Positions 30,360-43,923 of a stretch of 64,000 nt of DNA are shown here, piece by piece. The DNA is from Zea mays (taxonomy: Eukaryota > Streptophyta > Magnoliopsida > Poales > Poaceae), in the NCBI RefSeq assembly GCF_902167145.1, contig NC_050098.1, positions 130,708,207 through 130,772,206 of the forward strand, in the 5' to 3' direction. The translations under genes were made by a program, and so were the position numbers. Under the pieces are notes generated by a model. It ran no database searches. It was not told the origin of the DNA and saw only the letters and a program-made list of their open reading frames with translations. The first letter of the stretch is position 1. Each line of letters starts with the position of its first letter.

Positions 30360-33300
30360 TGTCACACCCGATTCCGGGGGGCAGAGCCGGATGCATAGCA
30401 TATGTGTGCCAGGATCTATTTCCACGCATATGTTGACGTCACAAGTGTAATATATCAAAAGAACAATGCATAGAAGCATAAATAACGATTATATTAACAT
30501 ATTACACTTCGAACAGACATAATGTCTTAACCTTTATTCATCAAAGTACAGCGAAACATGGACATCCATCCACAGGAAGATGACCGAGGGTATCACTAGA
30601 CTAGCATCCATGGAGCTCAGCATCATAACTTCATCTACAAACTTCTGATGAAAATTAAGCAAGGGTGAGCTCACTTATGGTCGGGGCTCAGTAAGTGGGG
30701 TAAAAACTAATGCAAGTTTAACAAGGTGAGGCTAAGGTTGAGCAGTAAGCATTTTAGTTGGTCAACATTTTAATAACAACACCTGTCTTACTAATAAGTG
30801 TGAATCCCAAGTATTCCCTTTTAAACAAAGGTATAAGAGTATATAAAAAACACTTAAGTGAAAACCACTTAAGCAAACCATTGGCAGATCATCGGATCTC
30901 GATTTATTTCCATCTTCAAGTTCAATTATCATGTGAGGAGTCCAGGCTGCTCATAACCGTGAGCACGACTGATATATCAGTTTTACACTCTGCAAAGGTG
31001 GCACATCTTTACCCATGAGTCACGATTCCCTTTTAGCCCGGGTTAGCTAGACCCGTATTCACTTCCGAGGTGACTGGCTAGGGTCTCACTACGAGGCTTT
31101 TCCCTAGAGTCCTCATTATGCAAATGCTGGAAATGGTCAAACTGCATAAAGCACACCTAACGTAACCAACTTATAGTCCAGTCTGCAGGGTAAAGCTTTG
31201 GGAACTATGCCCACATCCAATCTGCCTGAGCCGGAACTATAAGCGTTTGCCAGATGCCCCCGTTCCAGTCGACCACGACCAACACCCAACATAAGACTTC
31301 CCTAGTTATTTAGCCAAGGGCGTCCCATACCACCCTCATGGTAGCACTGTTTTCTCGGGTGGTCACTCCATGTTCCAATTAAATCATATGATCTTGCTTA
31401 ATCGTCGGATTAGCAACAATAATGTGAACTTACCATTTGGAACATTAATATCACAAACCGGAGTGACTGCATAAAGTTAAGTTGTAGCAATAGCACAACT
31501 ACTTGATTAGATCATAATCCCAGGTTAAACAAGGAGTAAGGTTGGAAAGGTTAGGGGTATCTAAATAGGTAACCCATCAAATTATGCATATATATATATA
31601 TATATCCAAGAATAAACTTTATTAAATGTATTGTTTGGGATCAAACAGAGTATGCAGAGGGAGAAGTCCACTTGCCTTGCTTATAGAAAACTTGAGTTCT
31701 TCCACGGATAGGAATAGATCTTGATTCTTAACTACTAGATCAACCATTGAATATCACACAAACAAACAAGAAGAACAAACACCACTCAATAACATACAAC
31801 ATTCACCATACGTAAAGCTAAAAGAAAGGCTAACGAAAAGAGCATTCATTTTTCAAAAACATCGCAAGTAATGGCTATAATAAGAGGGTATTCTTTTAAA
31901 AAATGTGTGATCTATACTTTATAAAACAAGACATGAGCTTAAAATATCTTAATTAAAATATACAAATATTAGGTTCATCAAATTAATCTTTTATAAAACG
32001 TCATATGTGATATGTCTAAGATTACGGGTTTATAAGATGATAAAACACGATATAACGATGTTAAACCTTTTTAACCTTTTTAGAAAAGATATATGTTATA
32101 TATCTAAGGTTAATGGGCTACGAAATACGTTATTAATTTTGGAAGCATTATGGAACATCTTATAAATCATTGTTAAACATTCACTTATGATAAACTAAGA
32201 TATAAGTCTAAATAGGTTTTATGTGAAAAGATCATTATTATTAAACCTATTTTATGAAAAGCTAGGTTATAGGCCATTAAGTGGATTTTCATGCAAAAAG
32301 ATAATGAACAAATAACTATCTTTTAATTTTATTAGAAAACACATAGCCTATATTATTATATTCGAAATCAATATATAAAGTAACATTTTAAGTTATGAAA
32401 GAACTTAAACTCTTATTACATTATTTTATCCTTTAGGAAAAGCTAAGTGATTCGTATATAATGTGGACTAAATTCTATGAAATCATTAATCATGCCATAA
32501 ATCTAATTAAGAACAGTGACTATATGTTTGATTAATAAATTATGATAATGGATAATTAATCTATTAATTATCTTTAATTCTATTGTAGGAACAAATGATC
32601 TAATTCATTAGAAAGGAAATTATGTATAACCTATCATTTTAGTTTATAAAAGCAATGACCCTTGTTATCTTTTAATTAAGAAAATATAAATAATCTATTA
32701 ATTGAACATATATTTATCTTCTATTTTTATTAAGAAACATATGGTCTACATATTCTTTTAAGTTTCTATTTAATATGGCTATACTTAAACATCTATCCCG
32801 AACCTTGTTAAATATATGATATCTATTAAAAGGTCATTTTAAACTAGAAACAAGTTATCTAATTCATTAGTAAGAAATCTATATTTACCAACATAACTAT
32901 CAATTTCTTTATTAGAAAAGTATGAGTGCGTAGTTAAGTCATTTTAACACTATTATAAAAATTCTATTCTTTCGGTTTTTCTCCTTTCTTTCTTAAGTAG
33001 AAATTATACGTATCGTTACAATGTTTATTTCTAAATCACCTTTCATTAATATTCTAAGAATTAATGTAGATTAATAAATGGGACTTTTAATAACATATTT
33101 ATGGTTATTATGACATAAATAAATATTTTACTAATTCTAAGTAATTTAAGTGCTATACTTATGAATACATTTATTATGAATAGTAACATCTATATTTTCA
33201 TTTGACTGAAAATACGTGGTCTAGTATTTCTTATATCAATAAAATTATACTTATGTCAATATTAATCAATATCATTCCATGTGCTAAAGCGAGGTTTAAT

Positions 33301-34559
33301 TGTAGACGTATTCTAGTATGAAAATTGACCGTATTCATTTTAAAATTATAAAATCATACATCTGTCCGAAGTATTGTCGCGGGGTTCGATTTTGGTTACA
33401 CGTATACATCGAAATCTCTAAAATCATACACGTATACACATATCACGAAATTAATTGAATTCGCAAACCAGGGGCTAAATCGCATATTTGCCTTCTTCTA
33501 CCTTGGAGTTTTTGTTCATGCGCAGGAATGGTGGTCGACGAGTAGGGAGGGCTCGGCGGGCAGGGGAACGGGCGCGATCGTCGTAATACGCGAACGGAGC
33601 TCCGACGGGGCTCCACGGACAGTGGGGCGGACGACGACGGCGTGGGCGAGCAAGGAGTGTGAGAGAGAAGGGCGAGCTTGGGTAAGGAGAAGGGAGAGAG
33701 AGGAGCTCGGGGAGGAAGAGAGGAAGGGAGTCCCGAATTTTATAGGGAGGGAGAGCGGAGATGAGAGGGCGCCGAGTGCTTCAAGGCGGTCATCAATGGC
33801 GTCAATGAAGAGAGGGAGTAATGGGGGAAGGAAACATAAGCATTGAAGGTCCAATAATGCGGGGAGAAGAACAGACGACGTGGTCGCTTGGGCGCTGGCG
33901 CGGTCGGTTCGGCTGACGCGGGCTTCAGCGGCTCGCATTCCTAGCAGCGAGGTCACACGGTCGCTCGGCGTCGGGACTCGAATCCTGGGCACGGGTGGTC
34001 AAGCGCGGCGCGACCGGTTGGCTGGGCGCCTAGCGGCTGTGTAGGGAAGAGAGCGAGGGGCTCCTGGCGGCGCGCGGGTTAGACACAGGGAGAGAGGGCG
34101 GGATGGAGAGAGAAGGGATGGGCGCGGGTGGGTCCCACGCGCAAGAGAGAGAAGGGGGAGTAAGGAGTGGCGGCGGCTGGGAGGAGGCAGGGAGCGGCGG
34201 CTGGGAGTAAGTTGGGCCCCGAGTGGGCCTTAGGGTTAGGTTAGGGTTTAGTTTTCCTTTTTTTTCTATTTCCTTTTCTAAATTCAAAATATATTTTTGA
34301 ATAACCCTAAAATTCATAATAATTATACCAAAATTATTTATAAATGAAATATTTATTTTTGGAATAGTCATTATTATATTATTTACTAGGATTTTCATTT
34401 AAGAAGAAATGATATTAAATATTCAAAAACAATCATGAGCAATAAAAAATTATTCCAAATGCAAATAAATAACAAACATTTGAATGAAAAATTTATTGCC
34501 ATAATTACCATTAATAACTAAATGCATTATTTTTATTTGATGATTTTTATAGTGTTACA
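30360..34559 (-). repeat. 5' LTR (right), 4.2 kb, full length
   Basis: On the minus strand it begins TGTAACACTATAAAAATCAT and ends TCCGGAATCGGGTGTGACA. It has a GC-rich part (33520-34230) and a long AT-rich part (31590-33480). Open frames in the GC-rich part, such as 33516-33992, are not supported as genes. Confidence 0.9.
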
Positions 34560-34564
34560 TTAAT

Positions 34565-34978
34565 CAAAAGGAGATTTTGTAATTGGGTGAATGCTTGCTC
34601 TGATAATGGCAAATGAAAGTACTCTTGCCATGAACGAAGCAATCTGAAGCCCTTCAGAGTGATATTCTTATCCTTAGAGAAGGAGCAAAGCTGATGAAGT
34701 AAAATATTCAATGGTTGAAAAGTCCAAAGATCCTTCCAAAGAAGAACAGTAGAACTGTCTCCTCGCGAAACACGAGCAATACCCTTGAACGAGTTACTCA
34801 ATGATAAGATCATTTTCCACCAAGGTGAGTCTAGAAGTCTTCAAAGAAAGGTTGCAATCAAGGAAATAATTTTTCCAAACAAGATTAATCCAAGGGATGG
34901 GCTCTTTGTTGTAGAATTTGTAGAGATGTTTCAAGAGCAGACCTCATTTTGACATTGCACCTCATTTTGACATCTAGT
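34565..34978 (-). pseudogene. LINE reverse-transcriptase C-terminal fragment
   Basis: The minus-strand frame reads FKGIARVSRGDSSTVLLWKD then LWTFQPLNILLHQLCSFSKD, the typical region downstream of the RT core in plant LINEs. It is the other half of the LINE at 26347-27006, separated by the LTR element insertion. The 5' end is truncated near 34978, where CCTCATTTTGACAT occurs twice. Confidence 0.68.
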
Positions 34979-34981
34979 ATT

Positions 34982-35682
34982 TGTTGGGGGCCTTCATCGT
35001 CGAAGGTCCTCGAAACGACAACGTCATCAGTATAACAAGCTTTGGTGCTCATATAAAGTAATAAGATTCACCTTCGTCCAAGCTGATGCCTAAAGAGGGG
35101 ATGAAGCCAAGAAGCTTCGACTATGTAGAAGCATTGTGTCAAGCAAGGCGAAGAAGAGAGCTTCAATTGTTATATAGCGAACTATGAAGCAAAGGGGAAG
35201 GTAAAGATCCAGAGGAATCAATCAACATGACAAATGAAGGAAAAGGACGATTTTACGCTCACAAGTTTTGTAGTTGACATGTATAGGGCATGTATATATG
35301 TTTGTAATTTTATACGAAGCTATACCCAGCAACTATAAATAGAGAAACAATGTCATACATTGGGAATGCTTTTTTGGCTTGCATTGCCCCGCCTACGAAG
35401 CTCCCTTTCTCTTACCTTCGAGTAGTTGCTACTAAGGTCGAAGGTACATTTGTAATCATTTATTGAATTGTGACACATGAAGCAAAAGTGACAGCATACT
35501 AAGATGAGTAAATCATTTTGTTTCATTCAATGTATGATTTATTTTTGTTGTCACTATTCAATGTTTCTAACCTTCTCTCTTTAATTAATCTTCGAAGAAG
35601 AATTAATAGAGAAGCTTGTGATACATTCTTTGTGTTGCCTCGTTTTTTAATACCTTTTAGGGATAAAAGTGAGTGATCAACA
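34982..35682 (+). repeat. 5' LTR of a Cinful/Zeon-like gypsy element
   Basis: It begins TGTTGGGGGCCTTCATCGTC and ends GATCAACA, followed directly by a primer-binding site TTGGCACCCACCTTCGGTG (35683-35701). Repeated GAAGG/CTTCG blocks are typical of this maize family. The family name is given from memory of its style and is not verified. Confidence 0.72.
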
Positions 35683-35960
35683 TTGGCACCCACCTTCGGT
35701 GATTCGCGACCACGATGAAGAGCATGGCAAGCCCTAAAGCTTCATCATCAAGCTCGAAGAAGCCTGTGTTCCCTATCAATGGGAGATCAACTTTCGAACC
35801 AAGCAATAAAAAACAGAAAAAAGAAGCCCGGAGAAGGGTGTAGTATGTGGGTGTTCAAGGGCCTTACATCAAAACAAAATTGTCCCATATCCCAATAACT
35901 TTTTCTCAAGAAGACCTTCACCTCAAAGATTACCCACATAGAGATGCTATGGTAATCTCA
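35683..35960 (+). pseudogene. Start of gypsy gag, truncated
   Basis: After the primer-binding site the leader leads into a frame with ITFSQEDLHLKDYPHRDAMV, a Cinful/Zeon-type gag segment. It is cut off near 35960, where the sequence changes abruptly to a Sirevirus LTR. No other part of this element (pol, 3' LTR) is in the window. Confidence 0.6.
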
Positions 35961-37670
35961 TGGTTCGGCCAAGGCTGAAATGCTTGCCTAGTTCATGTTG
36001 GAGTTAGCCAACCTGGCTTCGAAGCCATTTCAATTCCTTCCTCTGTTTGCTCAGATCTGTCACTAGGTGGTAGATCGATGCTTCAATTATGTCGAGGTCG
36101 GTTACAACAGAGTTGCGACTATTTACAAGTCTTCATCACTCCGGCAAAGTAATAGTACTCCCTTGCTCAAGATCTTGCTCACTCTAGCAGCAACACTTCT
36201 CTACTCTCTCTTGGCTTATAACTGCAACAACACATGAACTACAGAGAAAAACACAAGAAAGGGAGACAAAGTAGATTTGTAGTGTGTCTACAATTTGTTG
36301 CTACACTTGGGAGCCTTGGACTACTGAAAGAGGACGCCTAAGGGGTCCTTTTATAGCCTCAAGGAGCATAGGAGCCGTTGCCTTGTCCAAATGGAACCTA
36401 GAAAACTTCCCTTTCTGTGGGCTCACCAGACCATTTGGTGAGCCATCGAACCATCCACAGTAACGGTTAGTAGATCTCCTGATTAGCGCCTTTCCTTAGT
36501 TGGGTGGCACCAGACCGTCCGGTGACGTCAGCTAGCCATTGGGTGCCGAACGAAGGCTAGAAGTAGCCGTTGGAGAAGTGGTCAGTGCATATCGGACCAT
36601 CCCGTGAATTTTATAAATAAAATTCTTGAGACCGAGCAGTACAGTTGGGTTGCACGGACCCCGTCAGGTGCAGCCCAGACCAGAGCAAGCTAAGCTCTTT
36701 TGAGACAAACTTCTCCAAACGATCTCAACTCTTTGGAGGACTTTCCTAAGACTTAGACACACATTTAGAGTATAAACCAATTGACTAGGTCCTAGAAAGT
36801 TACCTCTTTCCCATTCTTCTCATAACTTTTCTGTTTCTCCTCAAACAGATCCTAGAATGACACTTTCTCTACAAATTGAGTTAGAGAACAAACCAAAGTA
36901 CCAAACATGTAGTAAAAGGTGTATGCAACATAGTTGAATGTTCAAACCTTGCATACTTAACATTTTTCACCGTTATACCCATTTTGTTCTGTTTGAGGTC
37001 GACGTTGGACTCCAAACCATCAGGTCGACTTGATTTGATCTAGATTGTCATCTATGAGCTCCAACACCCTACAAAGGTCACATAAAACACATTCAAACAT
37101 AGAAACAACCCAAACTAAAGGTTAAGGTAAACTTAGCTCTTTTGGGTTGCTTCTAGGTTCTGGCTTTGACACTACTCCTGCCTCTAGTGACCTTGTTCAC
37201 TTCTTGAGCTTGATCTTGAGCCTTAAGACTTACACCACATAACCATAGGTATTACCTCATTGGCTGTAAGTCATGTCCTTAAGTCATGATCCTCGATGCA
37301 CCATATCTCTTCACAACTCGATCAACCTTGACTTTGCAAGTCTTCTTCTTCACCCCTGGCTTTGGGTACCTCAGCCTTCTTGACCTTCTGTCATGCACTC
37401 GGTACCTCGAAGTTCTTTCTGCCTCCATCCTTGGCTTGACCAGTTGTCTCCAAGTTATGCACACCGAGTTTCACATAAGAAATGCACATCCTTCACTTAG
37501 ATTGTGATATTCACTACCATAGTCATCTCGGCCTTTGAACCATCACACTTGATCACTTGTGTTGAACCTTGTAAGTTTTGTACTAAGCACCTATTCAACA
37601 CTTAGCAACACATATCGATCCTTTAATTAGGTTGTCATCCAAACCACCAAATCCCACAAGGGAGCTTTCA
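35961..37670 (-). repeat. 3' LTR of Sirevirus A (left), truncated
   Basis: From TTCGGCCAAGGCTGAAATGC onward it matches the right LTR (61890-63811) in order. The first roughly 300 bp of that LTR are missing at the junction with the gypsy fragment. It ends GGGAGCTTTCA at 37670, followed on the plus strand by ATCTTGCCCTTTTTGGTGAT, which reversed is the Sirevirus polypurine tract. Confidence 0.82.
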
Positions 37671-39634
37671 ATCTTGCCCTTTTTGGTGATTGATGGCAAC
37701 ACGATCGAAGCTTACACAAGATATGAAATTAAAGCACAATTTTGAATTATAAGCTATAGAATGCCCCCTAAATATGTGCTTACATGGAAATCTCTACTTT
37801 GGCCTCATATGCCAATTACACATACTTAGGCTAAGTGTGAAGCATTACTACATCTTAGCATTCGTTGGGGTGCATTGTGTTAGGAATCAAATCTTGATGC
37901 GTACGACACACAAATGCACATAATCAGAGTTAAGCACCATATAAACACCAATTTAAAAGATGTAATACTAGGATATCAACCCATCACAATACACCATAAA
38001 AATACCAATTAAAACACCATATCAATACATGATTATCTATTAACAGGATAAGCAAATAGCACCATAAATTCCAATTGATCTACAACACAAAAGCAACTAA
38101 AGACGATGCTACACCAAGATCATATCAACTGTAAGATTAAGCATCGATTAGCAACAAAAACAACAATATTGCATTATCACCATATAATCAACAGTAAGAG
38201 CATGATAAGCATTATTTACACCTAATACATTCTCCCCCTTAAGATCAAAAGGAAATCTTGGAAACCCCACCTTAACCAAGGTGAGCTCATACTCAATACA
38301 AGGTTAAGATTTGATCCCTTTAGCACACGAACACCTTCACCCTTAAGATACACTTCCCTCTCAGGTCGAGATAAACTTTAATGCACAAATTCTCCCCCTT
38401 TGACATCAAACACCAAAACCATATAACAAACAAGAACATAGCTTGATGTGAAGGGACATTAGGGTACGAAGCAGGGAAATGCATCACACTTACATTACTC
38501 ACACTTAAAACTTAAAAATATGCAACACAAGCATCAGAGGGAATCAAGGTACAAATACTCAACATAAAAGTGATAATACCTTCTTTTGTACCTTTGTTAC
38601 ATTTACAAAGTCATGGTACCCTTTCCATCCAAATCAGTGGTTCCCTTTGCCATAAGAGTTTCCCATTTGAAGATTCCATCCCCAGGGAGCTTCCCCACAC
38701 TTGTGTCTGATCCTTTACCCTGATCTTTCCTTGTTGCTAAGACACTAGACTTAGAACAAGTTATAGCATTGTGTCACGTGATAAACTCCTACTCGAGAGA
38801 ACACCAAAGGGTACCAAATGAAAGATTACTACACATGTAAACCACTAATAGGCACCTCACAACTCCATGATATTAAACGAGAAGCATATAGGATCACCAA
38901 CTAGCATGGACAAACAACAATAACTAATGAGCAAGACCATTCCTTAAATAACTCACAACTTTAGATACCAATTTACACGAATTCGTAGAGGTACCCAAGT
39001 CCGAATTGCTCCACAACTTGCTCAACTTCCTTCTTCCACCTTGAGATTATATAATATCACTCAAGAAACAGATAATCTCAAAGGACACAAGTTATGTGTG
39101 CTCCCCTTAAAGATTTGCATCAAGTTTTTGAGTAACTTGTACCTTGCACATTCTAGCATTTTGCATAACTAGAGGGGTGCACCACATACCTTGGTCTAGA
39201 CATAACAAAATATCAATTTTCATCACGCATGAATATCAATTGAATAAATGATAGAATTCAACCAATATCTAGTAGAATCATAGCAGAGCATGCCACAATA
39301 CATTAATATCCTACTAGGCAAGCTACACACCAGATGATCATTACAACTCATATATCAATTGAAACTATAGATCACCAAAAGCATCATGCAAACTTAATTC
39401 TATGCGTGTCATCATCGAAGGGAAAAGATCACTTAAGCAGCCTAATTGAAAGAATCATCACATTCCTAAGCAATCTTATTGCAAATTGATAAGCATTACC
39501 ATCATGAGCACAATTTATGGAATTACAACATACCAAGTGATTTGCATAGTTCCATATTTCATGCCTTTGTCCTTTTATCTGAATATTAAAAATCCACTCT
39601 TAAGGCAATATGAATTGAGAGCACCTTGATACCA
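37671..39634 (-). other. Sirevirus A internal region, 3' untranslated part
   Basis: No coding is seen. On the minus strand there are several polypurine-tract-like motifs (AAGGGGGAGAATG about 38229-38240, AAAGGGGGAGAATTTG about 38387-38402, and the one at 37671), as described for Sireviruses. Interrupted at 39634 by a younger LTR element. Confidence 0.65.
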
Positions 39635-42195
39635 TGTAACACCCCGGGATCCACAAACACCCCAGAATGCTACTAAACTACACATCTAATATTCATATAT
39701 AAAATTTCGACAGCATCTCCTTTGAAAATTGCATAAATGGGGGAAGCAACAAAGTATAAATAGATATCATGATAAGAAAACATATAAGACATTAATAATC
39801 TGCTAGCAATGGGAAGACAACCATAACAACATGAACTGAATTAATCAGTGCACACGACTAGTTAAAAACAAACATCCTTTGACAAGAAGTTTCTAATTAA
39901 ATCATGGCTGCGTCTGGGCAGCATTATTATGAGAATGAAGGTGGATGTGCTGCTACTTCCCACTCCCCTTGATGAGCAACAAGCATCTGCATTGAGTAAT
40001 GCAAGAGTGAGATGAAACATCTCAGCAAGCTAATTGTTCTGACGAGATATTTAAACCACAAATTGAATTCATCAACATTTTAAAAGAGTCACAATTAAAA
40101 ATCAGAAATGCTTGTAGATATAGAACTCAGTAGTCCCACTATAACCAATACCATCTCATTTCCTCGAACAACCACAATAGGTTCTATAACACTTCCCTGC
40201 GTCAACAATACCTGCAAATATCACTTCAATGTATGCATAGGAATGCAATGTGTAGGTACTCTATCTTCATACCTCTGGGGGTATAAAACCACATCATCTG
40301 CAAATATCACTTCAATGAATGCATATGAATGCAATGCATATGTCCTCTGCCTTCATACCTCTAAGGGTATGAAGCCGCATCGTACCCCTTCTCGGGCAAC
40401 GTACGATGCTAAGTTGTACCGGTACGGTCGAACCATAGGTCACGACAAAACTTCATATGCAAATGAGTCATGCAATGTATATGGCATGCTACATTTATCA
40501 ATAAACTTCACTTCCTTCAGATACAACACAAACCTCAAATAATACTTCATTTACCTTCAGATACAATACCAACCTCAAATAATACTTCATTTACCTTCAG
40601 GGGTGTGAATTAATCTCATGAGTCATACTCAAATCATAATCATCATCAATATATGATTGAGCATCAGTATAATGCAAGCAAGTAAAGCATCACCATAGAG
40701 TCCAATTATGAAAGAATCTGATACTTCTGAATATTAGAGTGTAGGCGATAGAAATAACAGGTCAGAACGGAAGCAACCACCGCTACATTCACTTGCCTTC
40801 ATCGAAGAAGAAGAAATGTACTAGACATGATCTGGAGTGTAGCCACCTGCTAGTGGGCATAAAACTTAGTACAAATATTTCACAAACATTTGCCATCAAT
40901 CAACAAAACACTCCTACACTTGAAACCAAGACCCAGTGGAAAGACTCCCACCCTGAACCACATGCCATACAGCAGCAACGCTGTTTGTTAATTTTGTATC
41001 TTCAAAATTAAAACAGCGGTGATATCAAACAAATACTCCAGGAGTATCTACACAAAATACTCTACAACTTCAGTATTCAATAGATAATTAAATTCTGCCA
41101 TCTACAAGTTCTAAAACATCTGACAAGATAACTGACTGAATCTGTTTTAGACAGCAGTATGGTTAACTTTAAAATTCGATATCTCCAAAACTGCTGAACC
41201 AAAAATTATGAAATTCTGCTGGAAGTAAGAACTTTTATCCCTCTACAAAAGTCTCCATAGTTGGAAGAGCCAATTCGGCCATTTACTAGATGAAACCCAC
41301 CAGTGAACAGACCCACTCATTTTTGTCAGGTAAACAGGAACAGCCACAGTAAAACAAACATAACTGGAGTTTCACAAATCATATGAATGCACTCTTTAAC
41401 AATCTGGAAAGCTTATAAAATTATCTACAACTTCTTTTACCAACCCACAGTTTAATTCTGTTGATAAAATTGCCTAAATCTTAAGAGAACAGATTCTGCA
41501 CAGAATTATGAGACTGAAAAACTGCTATAGTAAAACTGCAATAACTTTCTGGTCGGATGTCCGATTGAGGTGTTCTTCGCGGCCACGGAAAGATCTACAA
41601 ATTATCTACGACTCATACATAGACTTTTTATTTTTTTGAGGCCACTAAGACCACGGAAAACTGGCATGAACAGAAACTGTCGAATCTGCCATTCTGCAGA
41701 AAACTAAATTCGAGATCAAAACCTAACCCCACATCAAATCCAACCTCTAATCCTTTAATTCCCATGATCCACAACCTCCAAAAGCCTATAATTACAGGGA
41801 GGAACAAGGATCTCATCCATACCTAGGGTTTCCCCAAGAAATCTTCAAGAGGAGATGGGGAAGAACATCTCCTTGATCCTCTCTTCCTCTTCAATTCAAC
41901 GTGCCCCTCCTTTTCTCGATCCTTGCTGCGTAGGGGGAGATCTTGGGGGAGGAAGCAATGGAGGATGGCTGCCATAGGGGGAGGGGGCGTCCAGCCAAGG
42001 GGGAGAAAAAGGGGGTGGCGGCCAAGAGGGGGGGGGGGGTGAAGGGAAAAAAGGGGTGGCCACCTAGGGTTTTTGTGGGAGAAAGAAACGACGCCTCAGA
42101 TGACTTCTATCTTTGCATCCAATGGCCCACAACCCTTTACCTCATCCACGCACCAGAGATTAACTTTTGGTCAACATTTTTTTTGGGATATTACA
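39635..42195 (-). repeat. 3' LTR (left) of the young element
   Basis: On the minus strand it begins TGTAATATCCC and ends CCCGGGGTGTTACA. The open frames inside it (for example at 40108-40542) occur identically in the other LTR and do not encode a recognisable protein. Confidence 0.93.
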
Positions 42196-43923
42196 CTCTA
42201 CCCCCCTTAAAAAGAATTCAACCTCGAATTCGGCCACTCCAAGCAAAACACCCAAGGTACCCCATATAGCACCACAATTCAAAACATGGGTCCATTATTG
42301 GTCTTAATTAACACAAGAACTTCTACCTTGGACTAATTGTCTAAGGAAACTACACGACCTGACATCAAGCATGAAACATGTAATGAAGCTCAAAGCATGT
42401 CATAGTTGCAATCAACACTCCAATTTCACACCATCAAATTTGGATGCAGCTATACATCAACATCAATGTCTTAAGACAACACTCTTTTATGAAGGGGTAA
42501 TATGCACCAAGCACAACCCTTACCAACTTCAACCATTAATTTTAATTAAATGGTGAAACATCTACACCCGACGAATGTATAAGAAGATCAAACACCTCAC
42601 CTTAAAGCACTATGAAACAAGTAGTTCTATTGGAACAAAACTCCTAATCTTCCTAAACCTTATTCTTGCCATCATGAAAAGATAATCATGTAATCTAACA
42701 TTCCTTGCACCCCACCAAAAGGGAGAAAATCTATAGAACTAATGGAGCAATAAAGCCAAAAGAAGCCAATAACATCTTGTGCGGCATAGTTCATCGAAGA
42801 AATGCCAAAAACTCTACATAGAGCACTGATAGCCCAACAACAACACAATACTTGCTTAACCCATGTCACTATACTTCATTCAACATCTCAACTAAGAAAA
42901 ATATCCAACTAGTAAGGATAACCTACACATAATATAAGTCTTCATCTACTGTAGTTCAGAAACTTACATTTCATTCTATCATACGATGCACTCAAAGTAC
43001 CAGACATACAAAGTCAATAATAATAACCCCTAATCCTTCACACATTTGACAAACATATTAAGCTGATGTAAACACCACATGATCTAGGAATAGGTGACTA
43101 GCCACACCCAACCAACTCTAGGCTAGGCAAGGACTTCCTTCAAACCAATAGATAGGTGGTCTAAAAAAAATGGCTCCACAAGCATGCATCGAAAAGGGAA
43201 CCATCAGATCCTCAATGTATCAATACATAATCAATGGATCAAGAGAATCAAAGATTTATTCTACAATTAGTATGACTAACAGGCAACCACTTTAAACCAC
43301 ATCTAGGCTTTGTGGCAACTAAAACACACAATATGAGAGAGACATGTAAGCCATTCTGGCTATGAAAAGACTTCCCCCAAAAATCCATATAAAGTACCAA
43401 TATTCATTTCTTTCAAAACTGGTTTCTCAACATAAACAATCATTCTTTGCAATGATAGTTGGAGCTATCCACCAACCGCTCAACAACTTAAATTCAAATT
43501 GATGATTACCTTGTACCCCAAAACACGCAATTCACACTCCTCTTAGAAACATCCACAATCAAGCATATATAACAATATTATTGTAATAAAACTCAACCAT
43601 GAAAAACATGGTGAAAACAACATAGGCATACTTGTATATCACAAGCATAATAACAACTTCATTCTCACCAATGACCAGCGATATCTACCGCATTAATAAA
43701 ACAATATCAAAATTTCAGAAATAAATTATATCAAGCATTAAGCCATAAACAACTTACCACATCACCGTAAAGGAATAGGGAGGGGTGAAACTATTGTCAT
43801 CTGCACTCCAAAGACATTAATATATATCAAAGATATTTGAACCCATACCCTTCCTATATGTGCAAGTGTGTCAAATTTATCTTCAAATTGCCAAGAATCT
43901 AAAGCCTATGCTTTGATACCAAC
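42196..43923 (-). other. Internal region of the young element, non-coding
   Basis: 1,728 bp, AT-rich, with many stops in all frames. It keeps only the polypurine tract and primer-binding site. Confidence 0.85.

Larger units (their letters stand above)
27012..34559 (-). mobile_element. Non-autonomous (LARD-type) LTR retrotransposon, inserted in a LINE
   Basis: The LTRs are 27012-28779 and 30360-34559, flanked by perfect 5-bp duplications ttaat. Orientation is minus: next to the right LTR the minus strand reads TGGTATCAAAGC (a Met-tRNA-type primer-binding site), and next to the left LTR it reads CTCGAGGACGAGATTCTTTT then AAGTAGGGTAGATT, a purine-rich tract seen in chromovirus (Tekay/Del-like) gypsy elements. 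The internal region is only 1.58 kb and has no protease, RT, RNase H or integrase, so movement would need proteins from a relative. Confidence 0.92.

Noticed and set aside
33516..33992. Open frame of 158 codons on the minus strand
   Set aside because: It lies inside the GC-rich part of a 4.2-kb LTR and is interrupted in the matching region of the other LTR.
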